Positions 1-11,985 are shown, counted from the stretch's first letter. The stretch: 64,000 bases of DNA from Dromiciops gliroides (GCF_019393635.1 NC_057862.1:478892669-478956668); one strand, 5' to 3'. Made by a program: numbers and translations. Notes: generated by a model not told the origin, from the letters alone.

Positions 1-129
1 CAGTCCCCAACACAGCCAGCCAGGTAGGAAGGATTGTCATAGTGAACCTCTTCTCCTTTGCCTTCCCCTCCCAGGCTTCCCAAACCCCATGTAGACTGGC
101 TTAAGGGGAAAGCCAGTAGCTGCCCTCTC

Positions 130-668
130 CCCCTGTCTTCTCATTGTATTGCTGAGAAGAGCTAAATCTATCAGAATTGATCATGACACAATGTTGCTGT
201 TACTGTGTAAAATGTTTTCCTGGTTCTTCACTCACTTCACTTCACTCAGCATCAGTTCATGGAAGTCTTTCCAGGTTTTTCTGAAATCTGCCTGCTCATC
301 ATTTTTTATAGCACAATAGTATTTTATTACGTTCATATACCATAATTTGTTCAGTCATTCTTCATTTGATGGGCTACCCCCAAAAGAGCTGCTACAAAAA
401 TTTTTATGCATGTGGGTCCTTCCCCCTTTTTTTATGATCTTTTTGGGCTACAGACCTAGTAGCAGTGCTTAGCACAGGGCCTAGTGTACAACAAAGTCTA
501 GTAGCAGTTTGATTGCCCTGTGGGCATAGTTCCAAATTGCTTACCAAAATGGTTGGCTCTGTTCACAACCCTACCAACAGTGCATTAGTGTCCCAATTTT
601 TCCACATCCTCTCCAACATTTATCACTTTCCTTTTCTGTCATATTAGCTAATTTGATAGGTGTGAGGT
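130..668 (-). mobile_element. L1 LINE, 3' end (marsupial type)
   Basis: Read on the minus strand this matches the common marsupial L1 3' segment: end of ORF2 through 3'UTR. Landmarks are TAGCACAATAGTATT (about 310), the GAGCTGCTA motif (about 388), and CACATCCTCTCCAACATTTATCA (about 602). Positions 1-130 may also belong to it but are less clear. It is degenerate and non-coding. Confidence 0.7.
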
Positions 669-840
669 GAATTAGTTACTTTTAATAGAAATAAAATTCT
701 AAATAAAATAATTTATTTAAAACACTTTAAGTCTTTTCATTAAAAGAGAAAACAATTACTGGTTGTATGCATACTTAGACAAATCTGATTTATGTGGTAG
801 AGGGTAGACTCATGTGTGTGTACATATCTAAATATATATG

Positions 841-848
<8 letters not shown>

Positions 849-894
<46 letters not shown>

Positions 895-899
895 TATAA
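849..899. repeat. (TA)n microsatellite
   Basis: Alternating TA with a short CACACA interruption, directly beside the start of the solo LTR at 902. Confidence 0.85.
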
Positions 900-901
900 A
901 C

Positions 902-1271
902 TGTAACGATTGGAATGACGCCACCTGCTGGAGACTTACTGTAGAAGAGTTCCGCCCATGAAACGAAGGTCTTTGAGGGCAAGACCAGGAGTCTCTTCTT
1001 TGGCGTCAGGAAGTGACGCGGGCTAGTGGGAGGAGGAAGGCAGAGACTGGCGCTCAGTCTCGTGCTCTTTCCTCTGGACTCTGGTGGAGAGCGGAGCTAG
1101 AAATGTGCTCTCCCTTTAATAGATAGGAATCTAGGCCTTTCTCTCTCTTTACCAAATTCTTATTCTCCTTAATAAATGCTTAAAAGTCTAACTCTTGCTA
1201 AAGCTTATAATTTATTGGCGACCACTCATTAGATATTTTAGACAAACTAGCTAGAATTTTAGCCCTTAACA
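902..1271 (+). mobile_element. Solo LTR of an endogenous retrovirus
   Basis: A 370 bp block begins TGTAACGATTGG and ends CCCTTAACA, the TG...CA ends of an LTR. It is locally GC-richer, has a promoter-like central part and a polyadenylation signal AATAAA at about 1171. The flanks are near-identical hexamers (ATAAAC at 896-901, ATACAC at 1272-1277), a plausible target duplication. No internal retroviral genes sit beside it, so it is a solo LTR from LTR-LTR recombination. The family is not identified. Confidence 0.65.
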
Positions 1272-1578
1272 ATACACATATGTGTGTCAATGTGTGTGTT
1301 GAATTCTTACTCCTATGTTAGCCAGTTAACAAATACTTATTAAGACTTTGTTATACACTAGGCCCTGTGCTAAGCACTGGACATAAGAAAGAAAGGTAAA
1401 AATAATCTTTGCCTTTAAGGAACTTATATTCTAATGGGAGTGACAACATGTAAATACTTGGGTACATAACATATACACACACATGCATATTCAGATGAAA
1501 GGAAATCTCACAGGGGAAGGTACTAGCAGCTGAGGGGTTCAGTAAAAGTCTCTTAGAATGCATACTATTTGAACTGAG

Positions 1579-1733
1579 GGGTTTTTTTGTTTTTGTTTTT
1601 TGTTTTGGCAATTGGGGTTAAGTGACTTGCCCAGGGTCACACAGCTAGTGTTAAGTGTCTGAGGTTGGTTTTGAACTCAGGTCCTCCTGAATCCAGGGCT
1701 GGTGCTCTATCCACTGCACCACCTAGCTGCCCC
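1579..1733 (-). mobile_element. WSINE1-like SINE, copy A of a triple insertion
   Basis: This is a tRNA-derived SINE about 130 bp long plus an A tail (a T run here). On the plus strand of the element it starts GGGGCAGCTAGGTGG and has box-B-like GGTTCAAAACC/GAGTTCAAATCC. This copy lacks a few bases (AGCTAGTGTTAAG). It is flanked by TTGAACTGAG at 1569 and 1734. Subfamily I (see the subfamily finding). Confidence 0.85.
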
Positions 1734-1743
1734 TTGAACTGAG

Positions 1744-1906
1744 TTTTTTTTTTTAATTTTTTTTATTTTAGTGAGGCAATTGGGGTTAAGTGACTTGCCC
1801 AGGGTCACACAGCTAGTAAGTGTTAAGTGTCTGAGGCCAGATTTGAACTCAGGTACTCCTGACTCCAGGGCTGGTGCTCTATCCACTGCGCCACCTAGCT
1901 GCCCCC
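1744..1906 (-). mobile_element. WSINE1-like SINE, copy B of a triple insertion
   Basis: A full-length copy with the subfamily I diagnostic bases (GAGGCAATTGGGG, GTGTTAAGTGTC, GTGCTCTATCC). TTGAACTGAG flanks it at 1734 and 1907. Confidence 0.87.
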
Positions 1907-1916
1907 TTGAACTGAG

Positions 1917-2074
1917 GTTTTTTTTTTTTTTTTTTTTTGCAGGGCAAATGGGGGTTAAGTGACTTGCCCAGGGTCACACAGCTAGTAAGTGTCAAGTGTC
2001 TGAGGCCGGATTTGAACTCAGGAACTCCTGAATCCAGGGCCGGTGCTTTATCCACTGCGCCACCTAGCTGCCCC
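1917..2074 (-). mobile_element. WSINE1-like SINE, copy C of a triple insertion
   Basis: A full-length copy with subfamily II bases (GCAGGGCAAATGGGGG, GTGTCAAGTGTC, GTGCTTTATCC). TTGAACTGAG flanks it at 1907 and 2075. It differs from its neighbours at the diagnostic sites, so it is not a recent duplicate of A or B. Confidence 0.87.
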
Positions 2075-2395
2075 TTGAACTGAGTTTTGAAGGAAGCTGG
2101 GACAACTCAGAGACAGAGGAAAGGAGGGAGAGCCTTCTAGGCACCTGGGATAGCCAGGGGAAAGGCTGGGAAATACAGTGTTGTATTTGAAAAACAGCAA
2201 GTAGACCAGTATATCAAAGATTGAAGAGTATGTGAAGGTGAGTAAAGTGTAAAAAAACCTAAAAAGGTAGGAAAAGTCCAGGTTGTGAAGAACATTAAAT
2301 GCTAAGCAGGTAAGTTTATATTCAATTTTGTAAGTAAAAGGAAGACATTGGAACTCATTTGGGGAAGGGGGAGAGTGATGTGGTCACTACTCTTA

Positions 2396-2954
2396 CCCCA
2401 TATAGGTAAATAAAAGCTCCTCAGGGGAGCAGAGAGATGATGCCCAACTACCTGTTATGTTAGTGAAAAGTTTAGGCCCATAGGAAGGCACTGTCATAAG
2501 CAGAATACATTGGGCTTCTAGATGGAGGAACAGCTCTTCTTTTTCCAGAGCTTAAGGGAGCAGATATGAAAGTAAGCACATGTATGCATGTATGTATGTA
2601 GACATGTATCTACTGTCATCTGAAAGGGAAAATATCTCCTTCATTCATTTGCTCTGGTGGTTCAAATGTCCACCATTGATTACTCTTTGGATTAAAGTAT
2701 TGTTCTACAAAGACCTTGTAAAGAAATATATCTGTTACCTGGGTGTGTTAAACCTGAAATGGAAAAAGAGGTTGGTAGAAGAAATCTGTCAACCAGTGAA
2801 GGGACCAGAGTTCAGGGGAAGAAGATTGGATTCCATTAAACTCCAATTCCCTTGAACAAATAATTTATTCATTTCTGCCAGGTGCCAAGTCAAAGTATTA
2901 AGAAAAACTTAGAATAAATATGACACAGTTCCTACCCTCATGAAGCTTATAATC
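2396..2954. other. No gene or recognised repeat
   Basis: AT-rich, with a weak TATG repeat near 2580-2600. An open frame at 2580-2855 shows no family motif. Confidence 0.5.
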
Positions 2955-2968
2955 AATTAGGGCATTTT

Positions 2969-3117
2969 GGGGAGCGGCTAGGTGGTGCAGTGGATAAGCA
3001 CTGGCCCTGGATTCAGGAGTACCTGAGTTCAAATCCCGCCTCAGACACTTGACAATTACTAGCTGTGAGACCCTGGGCAAGTCACTTAACCCCCATTGCC
3101 CCGCAAAAAAAAAAAAA
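2969..3117 (+). mobile_element. WSINE1-like SINE
   Basis: Subfamily II (ends CCCCGC then A tail). A 14 bp target duplication AATTAGGGCATTTT is present at 2955 and 3118. Confidence 0.88.
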
Positions 3118-3131
3118 AATTAGGGCATTTT

Positions 3132-3779
3132 TATAGTGCCAGAACAGTACCCAATTGGAGCTGTTTTTAAGGATGAATCAACTAAAAAGTAAAAGAAGGA
3201 CTTCCCTTTTATTTGTATATTAATACTTCAATATCATATGCATAAGAAAAGAGAGATTGTAGAAGTTTGTCCCACAAAATAATTTGGATAGAGGGTCAAA
3301 GGAAAATAGCTTGCTTATAAATGTGGATAACTAATTATAGTATATGTATTAACAAAGCTATGGTTGTTGCAACATTTGGGCCTATGATAGAAGAAATTTT
3401 GTGTAGAAGAATAAAAATGTATGATTAAGGAGGAACACTGTAGGAATCATAGAGTCAATACTGGTGCAAATTTTTGCCTTATTCCTCAAAGTTTGTTTTT
3501 TTCCCCCTCAAAGTTTTATTAATGTTTCTACAGTCAGGGAGAGAGGGAAGTTAACCAGTAAGGATAGGAAGGCAGCAAACAGTAGCTGCCAGTAACTCTA
3601 ACAAAAGGATTAAAACTCATGCACTATGAGGCTGCCTTTAGGTATCATATAATGACTGAGTGAGTCAGGGATGGAGTTATTTTTATAGACTGGTCCACTA
3701 ACTGTGGTTGCTGAGCTGAGAAGGACAGATCTCAGAGGGAAAGAGAGGGGTAGAGGGACAGACAGAGAGACAAAGAAGG
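3132..3779. other. No gene or recognised repeat
   Basis: AT-rich sequence leading into purine-rich DNA from about 3720. Nothing recognisable. Confidence 0.5.

Positions 3780-4732
<953 letters not shown>

Positions 4733-4766
<34 letters not shown>
4733..4766. repeat. (CT)n microsatellite
   Basis: About 17 CT units. Confidence 0.9.
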
Positions 4767-4769
<3 letters not shown>

Positions 4770-4901
4770 TTTCTTTTAAGAGAAAAGAACACTATTAACC
4801 TGTCAGTTATTAAAAGAATGGAGAGTGAAGACCTTTTGTAAATGTACAGAATAGAAAGAAACCTTTTCTAGCCTTATTTCTTTTCTTTAAAAATGGTTTT
4901 T

Positions 4902-5152
4902 TCTTGTTATTCAGTCATTTTCAGTCATGTCCATATCTTCCTGACTCCATTTGGGGTTTTCTTGGCAAAGATACTAGAGTGATTTGCCATTTCCTTCTCC
5001 AGTTCATTTTAGAGATGAGGAAACTAGAGCAAACAGGGTTAAGTGATTGACCCAAGGTCACATAGCTAGCAAGTATATGAGGCTGGATTTGAACTTATGT
5101 CTTCCTGATTCTAGGCCTGGCACTTTTATCTGCTGTGCCACCTAGATTGACT
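4902..5152 (-). mobile_element. MAR1-type CORE-SINE
   Basis: A full-length reversed copy. It begins with the RTE-like tail in reverse (TTGTTATTCAGTCATTTTCAG), then CTTGGCAAAGATACT, CATTTCCTTCTCC and GAGGAAACTAGAG, and ends at the tRNA-like head CTGTGCCACCTAG. Confidence 0.72.
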
Positions 5153-5173
5153 TTTTTTTTTGGCTGTTTAGCT

Positions 5174-5328
5174 CTTTTTGTTTGTTTTGTTTTGTTTTGT
5201 TTATTTTGTAGGGCAATGAGGGTTAAGTGACTTGCCCAGGGTCACACAGCTAGTAAACGTCAAATATTTGAGGCCAGATTTGAACTCCAGGGCTGGTGCT
5301 TTATCCACTGTGCCACCTAGCTGCCCCC
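5174..5328 (-). mobile_element. WSINE1-like SINE
   Basis: Subfamily II with a TTTTG-rich tail and a small deletion (GAACTCCAGGGC). The 12 bp duplication GGCTGTTTAGCT is at 5162 and 5329. Confidence 0.87.
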
Positions 5329-5624
5329 GGCTGTTTAGCTTTTACATTAAGTCATTATGTCATGATGGATAGAGTGGGTCTTTGAGTCAGGAAGACTTAG
5401 CTTCAAGTCTTAATTCTAACCAGGAGTGTGCTAGTAAATATTTAACAAGAAGTTCTCTAAAAAAGAAATGTCCATGTGACATAAGTTTAAACGGAATTAT
5501 TAACATTTTTTCCATCACTACTACTTCAGTCAACAAAACAACAAATTAAGCCCTAATTTGTAGGGTCTGCCAATTTCCAAGGTGTAAATGATTATACTGA
5601 AAATTTTGCAATCAGCTTGAAAGC

Positions 5625-5790
5625 CCTTATGCTAGTTTAAGGGCACTGCTGCCTCTCTGTGACCTTGGACAAGTCCCTTCACTTCTCAGTGCCCTAGACA
5701 ATTCTTTAAGACTAGAAGTTTCCGAACAGGTACTGACCCTTTCCTCTTCTAGAAGTTCCCTAAGGCCAAAGAAATTACAGGTTCAATTTC
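5625..5790 (+). mobile_element. MIR-family CORE-SINE, degenerate
   Basis: CTGTGACCTTGGACAAGTCCCTTCACTTCTC is followed by TTTAAGACTAGAAG and GAAATTACAGG, the layout shared with the copies at 11990 and 51565. Confidence 0.45.
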
Positions 5791-6029
5791 TATTCCACTT
5801 TGCTTTTACAGTAGTATTTTATGCCTATCACCACCCTCACCTTGAAACCCAACCCTCTTTAGTTAAAAAGGAAAACAATTAAGCAGATACAACCAATACA
5901 AGTGGCCATGTCTGATGAAGGAGATATGCAACATTTTTCTCCTATAGTCAGTCCTCTTCTGCTCTCCTAAGAAAAGGGAAGTATGTTTTATTCCCTGTGC
6001 TCTAGGATCATTATAAGCTTTTCAGTTAA

Positions 6030-6420
6030 TCAGAAGCTAGCTTTCTTTTCATGATCTTTCAACTCATTGCTTCTTGAACCTGAAGGCATAGCTTTGTGTT
6101 TGTCTCTATTGCATTTTGTTCTACTGGTTTCAGCTTTTGCTTTCAGCTGGTCAAGATCTTTTAAAAAACTGATTCTGTCATCCTGACTCCCTTCCAGCCT
6201 TGTTTCATCTGCAAATTGGATGAGGGTCCTTTCTTTGTCTTCATCCGAGCCCTGATTAAAAACATTGCCCAGGACAGGGCCAAGGACAGAGTCACTAGAG
6301 GCCTCCCTCCATAGCAGTTGGCTTGAACAAAAGTTATGGTTGGAATGGGTCTTGGAACTTGATGTCACTTTTGTGCAGTTAGCTTAACTAGGGGTAATTA
6401 TCCTCAATACAACGTCCTAG
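6030..6420 (-). mobile_element. CR1/L3 LINE, reverse-transcriptase relic
   Basis: The minus strand carries an open frame (6030-6368) whose centre reads SVLGPVLGNVF...IQFADETRLEG...FLKDLDQL. This is the order of reverse-transcriptase blocks in CR1-clade LINEs: the S.LGP turn, then the F-A-D-D catalytic box, then a helical segment. The second catalytic Asp is Glu (FADE), the upstream palm region and endonuclease are missing, and a stop follows, so it is a dead relic. Sequence out to about 6790 may be a more decayed continuation. Confidence 0.7.
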
Positions 6421-6825
6421 AATCTGAGAGCAGCTGCCAGAAATGGGGGGGGGGAGGGGGGGGGCTCATGGATAAGTGACTCCTTCCTGATTGAGTTTAG
6501 TAGGATTAGGGGTACTCCATAGTATGGAGACCACATCCATTTAAGTCCCACTATGTAAATGACCTTGTCTTGTAGTCTATACTTGGTTACTTATTAAGGC
6601 TACCTAGTCTGTTCTTTTTTACTAAAGTAACTTGATCACATTTAGAAGAATAAAAACTACAACAGGTTCTTGCTTATTCTGATATATTCAAGCTATACAT
6701 TTAGTGGTTTTTTTTAGAAGAAATGATAAAAATAAGTCATGCTCAAATGCCTCTTTAAGATCTACCAGAATAAAGGTAGTTTTAGGCAACCTATCTAATA
6801 ATAGTTTATTAGTCTATTGGGGGTT

Positions 6826-7038
6826 GGGGCAGCAGATAAAGTGCTGGGCCTGGAGTCAGGGAGATTCATCTTCCTGAGTTCAAATCTGGCCTCAGACACT
6901 TACTTGCTGCAAACCCTGTTTTCCTCCATTTCCTCATTTATAAAATGAGCTGGAGTAGGAAATGAAAAATCTTTCCCAACAAAACCCCAAATGGGATCAT
7001 AAAGAGTCAGATACAACTGAAACAACTGAACAAATTAG
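6826..7038 (+). mobile_element. MAR1-type CORE-SINE
   Basis: GGGCAGCAGATAAAGTGC head, CAGACACTTACTTGC core, TTATAAAATGAGCTGGAG, then an ACAACTGAAACAACTGAACAA tail typical of RTE-mobilised SINEs. Confidence 0.72.
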
Positions 7039-8139
7039 GGGGTTAATCAAGGGAATCCCACCTTCTATCCATTGAGTCTTCAAATGTGATTGATGAAAAT
7101 AAGTGTGTCAAACTTTGTGTAGCCCATTTGTATATGAAAACTTCATAAAATGAGGCTGAGGATTAGGAAAGACAATGAATTTCCCCTTATACATGGAATG
7201 GTCTGGTGCCTTTTCCCCAGTCATTTATACCACCAAATGAGAGAGACTGAGAATTTTAAATGGAAGGTAAATAAACCTGGTGAGTTAAGCAGGAAGAGAG
7301 TACATGCTGTGGAAGAAGAATTCAAGGCTTACTTTCACCTCTTACAGAGTGGATGGGAGATTCCTCCCCCCCCATCCCTCTCCCCATCACCCATCAGTGG
7401 TTATGGAATCTTGTAGCAGAAGCTTATATCCGTAGGAAATATATTTTCAAGATTCCCAAGAGGGAAATTCAAGAACATTCTGTCCAGAACTCCAACCTTC
7501 TGGGTCCACGTGAATCAAAAAGGGAGAGAGCTCAATGTCTAGAGCTGGAATTCTGCTCCTCGGGGGATGCCAAGCCTAAGAGCCAAGGCTCCAGTGGATC
7601 AGAACTGGAAGACTTCTCACTGGTCCTAGAGTAAAGGCCCCAGTTCTTTCAGAAAGAGTCCAGCAAGGCGCTAGACAAGGATATTAGTCAGTCCAGAAAT
7701 TGGCACTAGTAAAGACTATGGCCACATTAGAGAGTACTGTAAGCAGCAGAGAGCAGTCCCAGACAGCAATATCCAGAAGACTGTAGAGCAGCACACTTGT
7801 TTCTGGCAAAATTTCCTTTTCTGATCATATATTTCGCATGTGATTGGCCTTTGTGCAACTTTTGCATAAGTCTCCATTGGAAATGCAATGTAACCTGACT
7901 ATATCCACCCACATAATCTTTGGGTTATCCACCACTTGGATTCTTCAGAGATTGTAATTTATGAGAAACCACAACAATGCAACATCACAGAGAGAATACT
8001 AATGTTAAGAAAATGAGTATTTGTGCCAAGTTGATGCTTAGATTATTAAAAGCACTCACTATTTCCTCAAGGCAATGCACCCTGCTCTCTTCATACTTTT
8101 TCATTCCTATCATTGTCCTTTATAGGGCCTCTCCTACAC
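7039..8139. other. No recognised gene; two overlapping open frames
   Basis: Open frames at 7150-7416 and 7353-7634 (+) have no recognisable domain, and their codons look like background. Composition is slightly GC-richer than around. It could be part of an unrecognised LTR element. Confidence 0.3.
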
Positions 8140-8150
8140 ATGAAGCATTA

Positions 8151-8302
8151 TTATTATTTTTTTTTTTGCAGGGCAATGAGGGTTAAGTAACTTGCCCAGG
8201 GTCACACAGCTAGTAAGTGTGAAGTGTCTGAGGTCAGATTTGAACTCGGGTCCTCCTGAATCCAGGGTTGGTGCTTTATCCACTGCACCACCTAGCTGCC
8301 CC
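8151..8302 (-). mobile_element. WSINE1-like SINE
   Basis: Subfamily II. The duplication ATGAAGCATTA/ATGAAGTATTA at 8140 and 8303 differs at one base, suggesting some age. Confidence 0.87.
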
Positions 8303-8429
8303 ATGAAGTATTAAATTTAAAAAATTTAACAAAATTTTTTGAAAAAATCCACAATTTTCACCTAAGATTCTAGTAAAATAAAAATCAAACATAATCTATG
8401 TTAATCTACTAACTCAATGAACTATTCCC

Positions 8430-8645
8430 CAGCTGTTAGTGCCTCTCCCAACAAAACTACCTTATATTTATCTTGTATAAGTTTTATATATAATTCTACG
8501 TGTACATTTTATCCCCTTCTCCCAAATAGAATATAAGCTCTTTACAGGCAAAGCCTGTTCTACTTCTGTCTATTGTATCCCCTGGGACTAGCACAATGTC
8601 TGTCAAGAATATAGTAGGTGCCTGATAAATGTTTGCTAATTGTTT
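8430..8645 (+). mobile_element. L2 LINE 3' end
   Basis: ATAGAATATAAGCTCTTTACAGGCA...GTATCCC..GACTAGCACAATG..AGTAGGTGCCTGATAAATG is the standard L2 3' terminus. Confidence 0.65.
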
Positions 8646-9364
8646 AATCCAGCTAAAGGAATACCATAGTCTGGACAATAGACGTTTACTTTCTTTCTTT
8701 TTTCTTCTATATGAATTGTTAAGTTAGTATCTTCCTCACTGAGGAAACCCTGTAAGGTCAGTCCATTGTCAGTTATGAAAGAAAGCACCTGGAGAACTTT
8801 ACCATTTATAGGGAAATACTTTTCCATTTAGACACTAGGCAGGGCATTCTTTATGACTCCCGAAAACACTTCTCCCTGTCTTATCCATTGTTTGATTGCT
8901 TGATTTTATTGATCAGAGTGTAGTTAAACCCAGTTACCTCTGTGGTTTCATTTATTAAGACATTTTGTATGATCTTACTAGATTTCACCAGAGACTTCTT
9001 TTTTGGAGAAGAGCCCATTTTAAAGGTACATTTTGCTCTTCTGAAGTAAAAACTTTTTTGTTGGTACACAAATAAATACTGTGGGTTGATGAATTGGGTA
9101 CAGTTTCAGTCAGTTGTGTGACTATGAAAATATGATATGCTATATAAAATCATTTGTGAAATCCTGCATTCTTCTATATCATATTTCCATCAACAATGTC
9201 TTTAATGTGTCTGTGTATTTTTCTCCTGAAATTTTTCCAACTGAGCATGTGGGTCAATAGTTACTGATCTTTTTCATTAACATTTTTTGTATTGCCCATT
9301 TTTTCCATTCTTTTGATATTTTCTTTTCATTATATTAATTTATCTTGTCTAATTAATATACTAT
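8646..9364. other. No gene or confident repeat
   Basis: AT-rich. Possibly very old LINE sequence (8880-9300), but I cannot assign it. Confidence 0.35.
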
Positions 9365-9365
9365 T

Positions 9366-10012
9366 GCAGAACCATGAACTGGTCCAGCCATTCTGAAGAG
9401 CAATTTGGAACTATACCCAAAAAGCTATTAAACTGTGCATACCTTTGGACCCAGTGTTACTCCTACTAGGTCTATACTCAAAAGAGATCAAAGAAAGAGG
9501 AAAAGGACCTGTATGTACAAAGATATTTTAGCAGCTCTTTTTATGGTGTCAAAGAATTGGAAATTGAGGAGGTATCCATCAATTATTAATATGATGAAAT
9601 ATTGTACTATAAGAAATAATGAAGATATGATCAGAGAAACCTGGGAAGATTTATATGAATTGATGCAAAGTGGAGTGAGCAGAACTAGGAGATAAATGTA
9701 TACAATAACAACAATATTTTAAAGACAAACAACTTTGAAAGATTTGGGAACTCTGATGAGCCACAATTCCACAGGACCATGGTGAAGACTACGTCCCTCC
9801 TGATAGGGAGGTGAAGATTTCAGAGTGCAGAGGTTATTTAAATTTCTTTTGGTGGGGGATAGGGCTAATGTGAGTATGTGTTTTTCTTGATTATAAAATT
9901 GAACTTGTTTTGCTTTTCTTGTTTTCTTAGTGGAGGTGGAAGGATAGGAGGGAGTGAACTTGGTGCTGAAAATTTTTAAAAATGAATTTTAAAAAAGATT
10001 ACATGACAGAAT
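9366..10012 (+). mobile_element. L1 LINE 3' end
   Basis: AACTGGTCCAGCCATTCTGA, CTTTGGACCCAG, AAAGAGATCAAAGAAAG, GCAGCTCTTTTTATGG, GTGAGCAGAAC are in the order of the marsupial L1 ORF2 end, followed by 3'UTR. An open frame at 9435-9695 is part of it. 5'-truncated. Confidence 0.78.
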
Positions 10013-10098
10013 TTATGTAAGATTGTGTTGTGTAAAGTATGTATTTCTTCCCTGTGTACTTTGTCTAGTCTAGCCAGTCTTCCCAAATTTGTATTCTT

Positions 10099-10163
10099 TT
10101 TTTGTTTGTTTTGTGAGGCAATGGGGGTTAAGTGACTTGCCCAGGGTCACACAGCTAGTAAGT
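10099..10163 (-). mobile_element. WSINE1-like SINE, severely 5'-truncated
   Basis: Only the tail-proximal ~45 bp (GTGAGGCAATGGGGGTTAAG through AGCTAGTAAG) plus tail, bounded by the perfect 15 bp duplication CAAATTTGTATTCTT at 10084 and 10164. Confidence 0.85.
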
Positions 10164-10179
10164 CAAATTTGTATTCTTA

Positions 10180-11985
10180 AAAGTTATCTTCTCCATAGAG
10201 TATCTGGGGCATGGCCATTTGATTGGCAAAGGACCTCAAATTCATGCCATATGAATTAATAGCATAGGAACTCCCAGATATCTCCCCAGGGCTTCCTGCC
10301 CACCTCATGGTGATTCTACCCTGAGGCCTCTTTCCCTCACTGGCTGCCTTGCCCCCATACTGTTACCCCCCCCCCAACCCTTGCCCCCACTCACTTTCCA
10401 GATCTCTTCTATTAAAGGGAGATTCTTGAAAATATGGACTATCTCGTTTTCTTATATTTATATTTCTAGTGTGCCTGCACACAATAAGCACTTAAATGCT
10501 CTTTCTCTTTGTCTCTGTCTCTCTCTGACTGTCTTTCGGTCTGTCTGTCTCACAAACACACATCATCAAAAAAGAAGACAGGGCATTATTTGGCAGCAGA
10601 GAACTGCAATATAATTTGAGAATGGGATTCCCATTGACCTTCTATTACAGATCTCAGATGTGTTCCCATTTGTCTCCTTCCCTTCCCTTTCAAACACTTA
10701 GACAAAGTAGCTCATATTTGTTGCCTCCATTTCCTCACCTCTCAGTCTCTATCCATAGGGATAAGGATGGAACCTAAGATTTTGTAGGTGTATGAATACC
10801 AGGGTGAAAAGAGTACAGAACTTGGAAGCTAGGAAGAAGTCTGGTACTGGAGAAAGGGTGGGGACAGAGGTACTTTTGTACATGCTTAGTTGAAATAAGA
10901 TGGTGTAACTGTAATGAATGGAAATCTGGAGAGACAGAATTTCTGGGTAATTAATAATCAATTTTTAAAATTAGGCTAGCTAATAATCAATAAATTGGTC
11001 ATCATTGGTCTCATTAACCAGCAATCCAATCATGGAGATCACTGAATATTTAAATATCTTTGGAAAAGGAGGTATCCCTGATAGGTAAAAATCAACCCTG
11101 ATTGTTAAACAATGAATGAGGTAGACATGTTAATGAGGAAGTGGGATAAAAGTCTTCAGCTTCTCCTGCTGAGAACATGGCTTGATATGCGACTCAGCTG
11201 TCTCCAACAATCTGGACAAAGGAATCCATCTCTACCCATACCACCCTGGTTTGTTTTTCTCCTTCATGAGCTGGGTTACCCTAGTTTACAATGCAGGGGT
11301 AAAAGACCATAGATGATGCTTTGGGGCTGGAATTGACCTAGATTAGATTCTGTTTACACTATAAATAAAAGTAAGGCCTCCTAGTTGGATGGTGTTCCAT
11401 CCAAGATCTTAGAGCCGTACCTCAAGGATTAGGCCAATCTCATCCAATAGCCTTGTCCTTCAGAGACTGGCTGAATGAACTACAGGGGCTGGTCCCTGAA
11501 TGAGGAAATAGAAAGGAGACACCTTAATGCTAATTTAATAATTGATTATTAATATAATGGAAAGAATTAATCACTTCTCTCCTAACTCAAGCTTTTTGTA
11601 CCACCTGGTGGTTAGCACATATGTAATACCTTGAAGCAAACAGCTCCACATTCCAAGAGGAGAAACATGGGTATACTTAGTATGTATCACATATAGGATA
11701 TCAGATGGAAGAAGTAACACTGACCTGGGTTTTAGATGATCTGAGCTCTCATAGTTCTCTGTCACTAACTAACTACATGGCTTTTGATGAGTTACCAAGT
11801 TTTGGTCTCAGATGAATCAGCCAATATTCCTTTAAAGGGAATTGTGGTATGGCAAAGGTAATTCAGCCATTTTGGGTGGAGTTGGAGAGGGGGCTGCTGA
11901 TGTCATTTCCAGCTGTAGGTGTCAGATCCTGGTTAGGGGTAGAGTAGCATTCTGATTTAGAAGAATTTACACATCAAGAGGCAGC
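10180..11985. other. No gene or strong repeat
   Basis: 10380-10500 may be an L2 3' end (ACAATAAGCACTTAAATG). 10505-10550 is a CT/CTGT-rich simple stretch. 10620-11985 shows nothing I recognise; short open frames lack motifs. Confidence 0.45.

Larger units (their letters stand above)
1325..2395 (-). mobile_element. L2 LINE host copy, split by three SINEs
   Basis: 1325-1568 and 2085-2395 together read as an L2 3' region on the minus strand (ATTAAG..CACTAGGCCCTGTGCTAAGCAC start, then TTGAAGGAAGC...GGTCACT). The two halves join across the SINE block at TTGAACTGAG. Confidence 0.6.

Noticed and set aside
1569..2084. Regularly spaced repeats that could suggest a CRISPR-like array.
   Set aside because: The spacers are SINE copies, the repeat is a target duplication, and the genome is mammalian.
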